Shown here one piece after another: positions 57,327 to 64,000 of a stretch of 64,000 nucleotides of DNA. This DNA is from Paraburkholderia hiiakae (GTDB lineage Bacteria; Pseudomonadota; Gammaproteobacteria; Burkholderiales; Burkholderiaceae). Below the pieces are notes generated by a model, which made no database searches, was not told where the DNA came from, and saw only the letters and a list, made by a program, of their open reading frames with translations. Numbering within the stretch: position 1 is the first letter of the stretch; each line of letters starts with the position of its first letter. The position numbers were made by a program, and so were the translations under genes. Where the stretch lies: assembly GCF_904848665.1 (NCBI RefSeq), contig NZ_CAJHCQ010000007.1, positions 62,001 through 126,000 of the forward strand, in the 5' to 3' direction.

Positions 57327-57468
57327 ACGTCTTCAAGCTAGAAGTAGATTATGGCGCGATTTAGCGTGACTGTCAATATATCTTTTCAAAATACTTCATC
57401 TCGGGAACGCGGCTGCTGCGATTTGCGCGATAGCAGGGCAGTTGTACTCGATGCTGCGCCGGAAATGA

Positions 57469-57495
57469 AAAAGGCCGGCATGAAGCCGGCCTTTT
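57469..57495 (-). terminator. Terminator after tRNA-Leu 2
   Basis: AAAAGGCCGGC (57469-57479) pairs with GCCGGCCTTTT (57485-57495), with A-rich DNA before it giving T-run on the minus strand. Confidence 0.85.
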
Positions 57496-57500
57496 GAATC

Positions 57501-57587
57501 TGGTGCCCAAGAGAGGACTCGAACCTCCACAGTGTTGCCACCGCCAGGACCTGAACCTGGTGCGTCTACCAATTCCGCCACCTGGGC
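57501..57587 (-). tRNA. tRNA-Leu (anticodon CAG), second copy
   Basis: Encoded CCA at 57501-57503. Nearly identical to the first copy; the differences are in the anticodon stem (CCAGG/CCTGG instead of CTAGG/CCTAG, both fully paired) and acceptor pair 6:67, a G-U here. Each copy has its own terminator. Confidence 0.95.
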
Positions 57588-57983
57588 AAGGTGTCGTTTG
57601 CTGCTCAATGTGTTGTGCAGCAAAGACCGAAATTATAGCGGGCTGATAATGCCTGTCAAGCGTTTTGTGGAAGGCGATAAAGCGAGGCTGCCGAAGCGTT
57701 GCCGGGCGCGTGGAGTGGGCGGTCTCGTCGCGCCGTGAGGCCGCTCCCACGGCTCGTAGGGTGCGATGCGGGTGTTAGAATGCCTCGCAGAAGTTCCGCC
57801 GGCAAAAGTACGGGGTTCAGGTGCTGCGTGCAGCGTGGCGCACGCAGTGCGAGCGGTCAGGCAGTCCACGTACGGGCCGGCAGATTGCAGCACTCGAAGA
57901 CCGGGGCGCCGCCCGCGTGTAATGCAAATTCGGGCCGCGCAAAATCCGACGTCCACGCAACGAGAACAACCATCGACAAGCCC
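57588..57983. other. Region upstream of rnr
   Basis: About 396 bases. The rnr frame stays open leftwards to 57699 but that part has odd composition and no family resemblance. TGTTAGAAT at 57773-57781 is an extended -10 promoter candidate. Confidence 0.45.
57773..57781 (+). promoter_or_regulatory. Extended -10 candidate for rnr
   Basis: TGTTAGAAT (TGN plus TAGAAT) at 57773-57781, about 200 bases before the rnr start. No good -35. Confidence 0.4.
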
Positions 57984-60446
57984 TTGAGCAAATATCCGTA
58001 CCCGATTCCCAGCCGCGAAGAGATTCTTGGCGTGCTACGGACCAGCGACTCGCCGTGCACCGCGAACGATATCGCCGAGGCGCTCGCCATCAAGCGCCAG
58101 GAGCGTGAAGGGTTCTTCAGGCGGCTCGCCGCCATGGAGCGCGACGGGCAGATCCGGCTCGATCCCCGCGGCCACTACCAGCTCGCCCATCCTTCGAATT
58201 TCGTCGCCGGGCGCGTGCAGGGGCATCGCGACGGCTACGGCTTCCTCGTACGCGACGACGGGCAGGACGATCTGTTTCTGCCGCAAGGCGAAATGCAGAA
58301 GGTCATGCACAACGACCGCGTGCTCGCGCGCATTGTCGGCTATGACCGGCGCGGGCGGCCGGAAGGGCATATCGTCGAAGTCACCGACCGCGCGAACCGC
58401 AGTGTGATCGGGCGCCTGCTCAATGAGAACGGCGCGCTGATCGTCGCGCCGGAAGACAAGCGCATCGGCCACGACATTCTCGTCACGCAGAATCCCAAGA
58501 AGGCCAAGGTCGGCCAGGTCGTGGTCGTCGAACTCACAGATTTCCCCAGCCGCCACTCGCAGCCGCTCGGCCGGGTGATGGAAGTGCTGGGCGATATCGA
58601 CGATCCGGGCATGGAGATCGAGATCGCCGTGCGCAAGTACGGCGTGCCACACGAGTTCAGCAAGCCCGCGCTCGACGAAGCCGCGAAGCTGCCCGATGCC
58701 GTGCGTCCCACGGACATTCGCTATCGCGTGGACCTGCGCGACGTGCCGCTCGTCACCATCGACGGCGAAGATGCGCGCGACTTCGACGACGCCGTGTATT
58801 GCGAGCCGATGCAGGTCGGCAAGGGCGAGGGCTTCCGCCTGATCGTCGCGATCGCCGACGTCTCGCATTACGTGCTACCCGGCGGCGGTCTCGATGTGGA
58901 CGCCATCGAGCGCAGCACGTCGGTGTACTTCCCGCGTCGCGTGATTCCGATGCTGCCCGAGAAGCTCTCGAACGGGCTCTGTTCGCTCAATCCGCACGTC
59001 GACCGCTGCGTGCTCGTGTGTGACATGGTGATCACCGCGCGCGGCGAGATCAAGGCGTACCAGTTTTATCCGGGCGTCATGCACTCGGCGGCGCGGCTCA
59101 CGTATACCGAAGTCGCAGCGGTGCTCACCAATACCAAGGGCCCCGAGGCGACGCGCCGCGCGGCGCTGCTGCCGCAACTGCAGAATCTCTATGGCGTGTA
59201 CAAATCGCTCTTCGCCGCGCGCCAGAAGCGCGGTGCGATCGATTTCGACACGACCGAGACGTATATCGTCTGCAATGCGCAAGGCAAGATCGAGCAGATC
59301 GTGCCGCGCCAGCGCAACGACGCGCACAAGCTGATCGAAGAATGCATGCTCGCGGCCAACGTGTGCGCGGCGGACTTCATGAAGCGCCATAAGCACCCGG
59401 GCCTGTACCGCGTGCACGCGGGACCGACCGCCGAAAAGCTCGAGAACCTGCGCACCTTCCTGCGTGGCATGGGTCTTTCGCTCGGCGGCGGCGATACGCC
59501 GCACGCGAGCGACTACGCCGCACTGATGGCGCATATCCGCGACCGGCCCGACGCGCAAATGCTGCAGACCATGCTGCTGCGCTCGATGCAGCAGGCCGTG
59601 TACAGCCCGGACAATATCGGTCACTTCGGGCTTGCCTACGAGGCTTACGCGCACTTTACGAGCCCGATTCGCCGCTATCCCGACCTGCTCACGCACCGTG
59701 CGATCTACGCGATTCTGCAGGGCAAGAAGTACCAGCCGCAGGCGCCCGAGGGCGTTGAGCTCAACACCGCGCTCTCGCCGCGCGCCCGCGCGATGCAGGC
59801 CGAAGACGAGGAAAAGCGCGGCAAGCGCGCCCGGGGCGCCAACACGGCGATCTGGGAAGAGCTGGGCCTGCACTGCTCGGCGAACGAGCGCCGCGCCGAC
59901 GAAGCCTCGCGCGACGTCGAAGCCTGGCTCAAGTGCTACTTCATGCGCGACAAGCTCGGCGAAGAGTACGGCGGGATGGTGAGCGGCGTGACGTCGTTCG
60001 GCATTTTTGTGCAACTCGACGCGCTCTTCATCGAAGGTCTCGTGCACGTGACGGAACTGGGCTCGGATTACTTCCAGTACGACGAGATCAAGAACGAACT
60101 GCGCGGCGAGCGCACCGGCATTCGCTATCGCCTCTCGGACCGCGTGCGCGTGCAGGTGAGCCGCGTGGATCTCGACGCGCGCAAGATCGACTTCCGCCTC
60201 GTGCGCGATACGCCCGTGAAGCCAGGCGGCAACCGGCCGATGCCGGTCGACAAGGGTGGCATGGATGGCGGTCCGCGCGTTCGCGCGCTGCCGGGTGGCG
60301 ACATGGCGCGCCAGAGAAAGGCCGCGCCGGCGCAAAGCGTAGCGGTGAAGGAAGCGCGCGCGGCGCGCGGCGCCGCCAAGACCGCGAAGAAACGCTCGCC
60401 CGTGAAGCCGCCGCCCAAGAAGCAGGCGCCGCGCAAGAAGCGCTGA
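57984..60446 (+). CDS. rnr: Ribonuclease R
   Basis: 820 residues from TTG 57984 (SKYPYPIPSREEIL), a choice based on alignment with RNase R N-termini since no clear ribosome site or ATG is present. Order: helix-turn-helix, cold-shock domains, RNB catalytic domain with metal-binding DGEDARDFDD at 260-269, S1 domain from about 659 (GEEYGGMVSGVTSFGIFV), and a Lys/Arg/Ala/Pro-rich tail. It degrades structured RNA 3' to 5'. A terminator follows at 60490. Confidence 0.93.
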   Translation: MSKYPYPIPSREEILGVLRTSDSPCTANDIAEALAIKRQEREGFFRRLAAMERDGQIRLDPRGHYQLAHPSNFVAGRVQGHRDGYGFLVRDDGQDDLFLPQGEMQKVMHNDRVLARIVGYDRRGRPEGHIVEVTDRANRSVIGRLLNENGALIVAPEDKRIGHDILVTQNPKKAKVGQVVVVELTDFPSRHSQPLGRVMEVLGDIDDPGMEIEIAVRKYGVPHEFSKPALDEAAKLPDAVRPTDIRYRVDLRDVPLVTIDGEDARDFDDAVYCEPMQVGKGEGFRLIVAIADVSHYVLPGGGLDVDAIERSTSVYFPRRVIPMLPEKLSNGLCSLNPHVDRCVLVCDMVITARGEIKAYQFYPGVMHSAARLTYTEVAAVLTNTKGPEATRRAALLPQLQNLYGVYKSLFAARQKRGAIDFDTTETYIVCNAQGKIEQIVPRQRNDAHKLIEECMLAANVCAADFMKRHKHPGLYRVHAGPTAEKLENLRTFLRGMGLSLGGGDTPHASDYAALMAHIRDRPDAQMLQTMLLRSMQQAVYSPDNIGHFGLAYEAYAHFTSPIRRYPDLLTHRAIYAILQGKKYQPQAPEGVELNTALSPRARAMQAEDEEKRGKRARGANTAIWEELGLHCSANERRADEASRDVEAWLKCYFMRDKLGEEYGGMVSGVTSFGIFVQLDALFIEGLVHVTELGSDYFQYDEIKNELRGERTGIRYRLSDRVRVQVSRVDLDARKIDFRLVRDTPVKPGGNRPMPVDKGGMDGGPRVRALPGGDMARQRKAAPAQSVAVKEARAARGAAKTAKKRSPVKPPPKKQAPRKKR

Positions 60447-60489
60447 GCGCCGTGCGGAGCGCCAAACGCGCTCCGTCGCCGTTATCTAC

Positions 60490-60524
60490 CCGGGCCGCGC
60501 CGTCGTGCGCGTGCCCGGTTTTTT
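60490..60524 (+). terminator. Rho-independent terminator after rnr
   Basis: CCGGGC (60490-60495) pairs with GCCCGG (60513-60518), inner CGCGC/GCGCG pairing, T-run 60519-60524. Confidence 0.85.
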
Positions 60525-60662
60525 CACTTGCATGCCGCGTCGATTTTTGCCACATGGGCGCGCGGCTTGCACTCGCCGGACCGCACGACGCGGCCGGCTG
60601 ACTATCGTTGCTGGCGGCGCTCTGTCTGCGCCGCAAAACGTTCATCAGGGGTTGTCTCAGTC

Positions 60663-61406
60663 ATGTCACGTCTCAAGGTTCTTTACGGGTTTCATGCGGT
60701 GATCGCACGCTTGCGGCACGACGCGTCCACGGTCGAGGATGTCTACTACGATCCGACGCGCCGCGACCGCCGCATGCAGGACTTCCTGCACACCGCGAAG
60801 GAAGCGGGCGCGCGCGTGATCGCAGCCGACGAAACGCGCCTCTGGGGACTCGCGCACACGGAGCGCCACCAGGGTGTCGTCGCCCGCGTGCACGATCTGG
60901 CGCTCGCACAGAACCTCGCGGAGCTGCTCGACGGCATCCAGGGTTCGCCGCTGTTGCTCGTGCTCGACGGCGTGACCGATCCGCATAATCTCGGCGCGTG
61001 TCTGCGCGTGGCCGATGCGGCCGGCGCGCACGCGGTGATCGCTCCGCGCGACCGCGCCGTCGGTCTGAACGCCACGGCCGCGAAAGTGGCGAGCGGTGCC
61101 GCTGACACCGTGCCCTACATCACCGTGACGAACCTTGCGCGTGCACTGCGCGAACTCAAGGACGCGGGCGTGTGGGTGGTGGGGACCGCCGGCGACGCGA
61201 GCGCGGGCCTCTACGAGACGAAGCTCGATGGCCCCGTCGCGCTCGTGCTGGGCGCCGAAGGCGAGGGCATGCGCCGACTCACGCGCGAAACCTGCGACGT
61301 AGTCATGCAGATTCCGATGGCGGGCACGGTCGAGAGCCTGAACGTTTCCGTCGCTTCGGGGGTGTGTCTGTTCGAGGCGGTGCGCCAACGCTCGGCCGTG
61401 CGCTGA
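60663..61406 (+). CDS. rlmB: 23S rRNA (guanosine-2'-O)-methyltransferase RlmB
   Basis: 247 residues from ATG 60663. SpoU-type: N-terminal substrate-binding part ([20 protein letters not shown]), then the knotted SAM domain with [37 protein letters not shown] and [20 protein letters not shown]. Methylates a guanosine in 23S rRNA. Commonly downstream of rnr. Confidence 0.95.
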   Translation: MSRLKVLYGFHAVIARLRHDASTVEDVYYDPTRRDRRMQDFLHTAKEAGARVIAADETRLWGLAHTERHQGVVARVHDLALAQNLAELLDGIQGSPLLLVLDGVTDPHNLGACLRVADAAGAHAVIAPRDRAVGLNATAAKVASGAADTVPYITVTNLARALRELKDAGVWVVGTAGDASAGLYETKLDGPVALVLGAEGEGMRRLTRETCDVVMQIPMAGTVESLNVSVASGVCLFEAVRQRSAVR

Positions 61407-61506
61407 TCAGCCATCGCGCGATCCTGCGAGATGCGGGCAGCCCGTGCCCGCATCTCCGGTAAACTATGCGTATTCCGCGTTTTCCTCCTCCTCGGGCTGT
61501 ACTCCC

Positions 61507-62202
61507 ATGACTCAAGACGAACTCAAGCAACTGGTCGGCCAGGCCGCCGCCGACTATGTCAATGCGAACGTGCAGGAAGGCGCCGTAATTGGCGTCGGCA
61601 CGGGCTCCACCGCGAACTGCTTCATTGACGCCATCGCGGCGAGCAAGAGCCGCTACCGCGGCGCGGTGTCGAGCTCGGTCGCGACCACCGCGCGCCTCGA
61701 AGCGCACGGCTTCAAGATTTTCGACCTCAACGAGATCGAATCACTGCCCGTGTACGTGGACGGTGCCGATGAAATCGACGGCGCAGGCGCCATGATCAAG
61801 GGCGGCGGCGGCGCGCTCACGCGCGAGAAGATCGTCGCTTCGGTGGCGGACGTGTTCGTCTGCATCGCCGATGCGAGCAAGCGCGTCGACGTGCTCGGCC
61901 AGTTCCCGCTGCCCATCGAAGTCGTGCCGATGGCGCGCACGGCCATTGGCCGCCGCGTAACGGCGCTCGGCGGCGTGCCGGTGCTGCGCGTGCGGAAGGA
62001 CGGATCGCCCTTTATCACCGACAACGGCAACGAGATCCTCGACGTGAAGGGCCTGAGCATTAGCGATCCGCGCACGCTCGAGGCGCACGTCAACGCATGG
62101 CCGGGCGTGGTGACGGTCGGTCTGTTCGCCACGCGCGGCGCGGACTTCTGTCTGCTTGGCGGTGAAACCGGCGTCGAGCGCGTCGAATACCGCAAGGCCT
62201 GA
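61507..62202 (+). CDS. rpiA: Ribose-5-phosphate isomerase A
   Basis: 231 residues from ATG 61507. RpiA motifs: [76 protein letters not shown]. Interconverts ribose-5- and ribulose-5-phosphate in the pentose phosphate pathway. 100 bases after rlmB. Confidence 0.96.
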   Translation: MTQDELKQLVGQAAADYVNANVQEGAVIGVGTGSTANCFIDAIAASKSRYRGAVSSSVATTARLEAHGFKIFDLNEIESLPVYVDGADEIDGAGAMIKGGGGALTREKIVASVADVFVCIADASKRVDVLGQFPLPIEVVPMARTAIGRRVTALGGVPVLRVRKDGSPFITDNGNEILDVKGLSISDPRTLEAHVNAWPGVVTVGLFATRGADFCLLGGETGVERVEYRKA

Positions 62203-63016
62203 GCGGTCTCGCGCGAGCGGCACGTGCACCGGGCTTCTGCCTGCTTTTTCCTGTGCGTTGCCGCTCTTTTTGCCGGCGGCCCTGCGTGGGCCGCCGAACC
62301 GATAATCGCCATTAATCATTAAAAGAGCGCGATTTTCTGGATCTCGTTGTCTGCGCATCTATTTGACATTTCAATTCGCCTTTCAGTCATTTTTGAAAGA
62401 AAATCCGCGCATTCAAGGACATCTCTATTCACTACGTTGAGAACCGCACACAAAACGTGCGAATGACGTAGCAATAGTCTGACTGTCTGAGATATAAATT
62501 CACCGTCCGGCGACGTTATGCAAACGGTTCGCTAAAAGAGACGTCGAAAAGACCGGGCAGGGGAAGGGCAGCGCGCGAAAATGCGCAGCAGCCCGAGGAT
62601 TTCTGTCAGGCGGGGCGTGAGAGTAGGTGGCGCTCGCCGCGCGGTACACGGGGAAATAATGACAACAGCAGGTGTTGGACGATTTGTATCGGACTACTAT
62701 TTAACAGGGTCCGCGAAAAGCACAGGATTTTACGGGACATTCCTTTCCGTCTTCCGGATTTTCAATTCTGCATGAGCGCCTGATTTACGCGAGTACGTAA
62801 AGCGTAAGGGTGTCCTGCGCGCGATTTTTTAATCTGGTAACTCCGTCTAAACGGTCTTCCCGATATCGGGCTGGTCCGCGGGGATATTCGCGCGCCGTAA
62901 ATGCAGTGATTTTATAAACATTGCAATTGAAATCGTGTTAAATGCGCCCGCGCTATCAGGGGGAGTGCGCGCACATTCATCCAACGTTCCCCTGCTTTAT
63001 CAGGAAGACCACAATC
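62203..63016. other. Long AT-richer intergenic region
   Basis: 814 bases, clearly less GC-rich than the genes around. Contains a TTGACA -35-like hexamer (62363-62368), a hairpin-prone TTTCA-gtcattttTGAAA stretch, several runs of A/T, and the GC hairpin CGGCGGCCC/GGGCCGCCG (62274-62296). A 64-codon frame at 62581 has no ribosome site. Probably a regulatory region for the exported-protein genes. Confidence 0.45.
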
Positions 63017-63610
63017 ATGAAGAAGATTCAGGCCATTTCGCTCGCCGCCATGCTCGCTCTCGGTTCGGCTGCCGCATTTGCAGGCGGTGCCGGCGGTGTG
63101 GGCGCGCCGTCGTCCTCCACCACGTCGGCGGTGGGCGCAGCGGGCGTCGGCTTTGGCGCAACGGCACTCACGTCGAACTCGACCTCGTCGGTCAACGGCG
63201 GCTTCACCTCGGCGTTGACGGTGCCGGGCCATATCGACGCCACCGTGTCGCAAGGCAACCAGTCATTCTCGAACGCGAGCCTCACGTTCGGTTCGAGCTA
63301 CACGACGCAAAACGGCAACTCGCAAACCTACGGCCAGACGGCTAACGGCTACGTCGGCCAGACCGGCACGACGACCACGAACCAGAATTCGTCCACGCTC
63401 GGCTTCACGAGCGCCACGCAGTCGGGTTCGCAGAACTTCAATTCGTCGGTGATCAACGCGTCGTTCGACGGTTCGAGCGGCAGCTACGGCGGCTCGGGTT
63501 TCACGTCGAACGCGACCGCGAACGGCACCGGCACGGCCAACGCGGATGGCGGCGTTGGCATCGTCGCAGCGGGCGGCTCGGGTTCGCTCACGGGCGGTAT
63601 GCACTGGTAA
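63017..63610 (+). CDS. Exported Ser/Gly/Thr/Asn-rich protein of unknown function
   Basis: 197 residues from ATG 63017, AGGAAG before. Signal peptide MKKIQAISLAAMLALGSAAA ending near FAG. The mature part is low-complexity, made of Ser, Gly, Thr, Asn and Ala, with short repeats such as NGTGTANADGG and QTGTTTTNQNSSTLG, and no Cys. Such composition is typical of surface-exposed or beta-structured fibre proteins, but no known family was recognised. 72 bases before a second exported protein. Confidence 0.7.
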   Translation: MKKIQAISLAAMLALGSAAAFAGGAGGVGAPSSSTTSAVGAAGVGFGATALTSNSTSSVNGGFTSALTVPGHIDATVSQGNQSFSNASLTFGSSYTTQNGNSQTYGQTANGYVGQTGTTTTNQNSSTLGFTSATQSGSQNFNSSVINASFDGSSGSYGGSGFTSNATANGTGTANADGGVGIVAAGGSGSLTGGMHW

Positions 63611-63682
63611 TCCGAACGGGTCAGCCGTTCACTAGCGCGTCGGAAAGGGGGCGCTGCCCCCGTTCCGTTCACGGAGAGAAGA

Positions 63683-64000
63683 ATGAGCAAGCTGAAACAA
63701 AAAATCGCCGTTGCCGGGGTGTTGCTGTTTGCAGGCGCCGCGTGGGCGCAAACCACGCCGACGATGACGTCGGGGACCACGTCCACGTCGAGCCAGACGA
63801 GCACCGTTTCCAATACCGTCGTGCTGCCGAGCGGCGGCGCGTCGGACGTGACGTATCACGGCTCTTACGATGTGCGCACGACGCCCACGGTCTATGCACC
63901 TGCCTTGACGGCCTCGGTGACCGAGACCTGCTGGGGCAGTATTTCCGCTGCGGTATCGGTGGTGGGCGTGGGCGCGACGGCCGCGGGCACCATCAAGGAT
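63683..64000 (+). CDS. Exported protein, 5' part, cut by window edge
   Basis: At least 106 residues, running past 64000. ATG 63683 follows GGAGAGAAGA. Signal peptide MSKLKQKIAVAGVLLFAGAA to WAQ. Mature part starts with a Ser/Thr-rich linker, then VTYHGSYDVRTTPTVYAPAL and ETCWGSISAAVSVVGVGATA, which looks like a small beta-domain plus a glycine/valine-rich hydrophobic stretch. Its C-terminus is missing so the family cannot be settled. It likely forms a unit with the gene at 63017. Confidence 0.65.
   Translation, partial: MSKLKQKIAVAGVLLFAGAAWAQTTPTMTSGTTSTSSQTSTVSNTVVLPSGGASDVTYHGSYDVRTTPTVYAPALTASVTETCWGSISAAVSVVGVGATAAGTIKD

Noticed and set aside
62581..62775. 64-codon frame in the rpiA-exported protein spacer
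   Set aside because: No ribosome site, mixed composition and no recognisable product.
1..64000. CRISPR arrays, prophage, complete insertion sequences, rRNA
   Set aside because: No regularly spaced repeats, phage structural genes, full transposases with inverted repeats, or rRNA-like sequence were found by reading; the two IS5-type domains are orphans.

Overview
The window is a GC-rich (about 65% by eye) chromosomal segment of a beta-proteobacterium. Gene content and order (rimP-nusA-infB-rbfA-truB, odhA-odhB-lpdA, scpB-rluB, an Hfq with a long C-terminal tail, Burkholderia-type porin, oxalate catabolism genes) point to Burkholderiaceae, most likely Paraburkholderia or Caballeronia. Species is not determinable from sequence reading alone. 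No phage, complete insertion sequence, CRISPR array or rRNA was seen.

Layout. 1-4066: a truncated gene, a small exported protein (minus strand), an orphan IS5-type DNA-binding domain protein, a LysR regulator and a PLP aminotransferase. 4405-14303: housekeeping block on the plus strand, scpB and rluB, then the transcription/translation operon rimP-nusA-infB-rbfA-truB behind a sigma70-like promoter and a leader terminator. 14409-19640: minus-strand four-gene drug-efflux operon (MarR regulator, outer-membrane lipoprotein, HlyD-type adaptor, DHA2 pump). 20129-29306: typA, the 2-oxoglutarate dehydrogenase operon odhA-odhB-lpdA preceded by a probable sucA-type leader RNA, and zapE. 29484-33000: accessory genes, including a second orphan IS5-domain protein, DUF2147 and DUF2968 proteins, a small acidic protein and an Hfq2-type RNA chaperone.

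33334-37074: a compact cassette with an ECF-like promoter, a 48-residue lipoprotein, an ECF sigma factor, a membrane anti-sigma factor, then a VAO/PCMH-type flavin oxidoreductase and a small putative Tat-exported protein. 37103-46881: fatty-acyl-CoA ligase, MFS transporter, TPR protein, porin, then an SDR plus acyl-CoA ligase pair and a small unknown protein. 47131-56685: an oxalate catabolism locus (GntR regulator, oxc, frc, PAS protein, a small unknown, pntAA, pntB, oxlT) with repeated ATATTGTRT motifs at the regulator and at the oxc promoter. 57240-57587: two tRNA-Leu(CAG) genes. 57984-62202: rnr, rlmB and rpiA. 62203-64000: a long AT-richer spacer followed by two exported low-complexity proteins, the second cut by the window edge.

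How it works together. The oxalate locus encodes a full uptake-activation-decarboxylation cycle (OxlT, Frc, Oxc) joined to the proton-translocating transhydrogenase PntAB, which could convert NADH from formate oxidation into NADPH for biosynthesis. The ECF cassette looks self-contained and autoregulated. Neither is reported here as proven new. The most distinctive unexplained parts are the ECF-lipoprotein-oxidase cassette, the PAS and unknown proteins inside the oxalate locus, the two orphan IS5-domain proteins, and the exported protein pair at the right edge.
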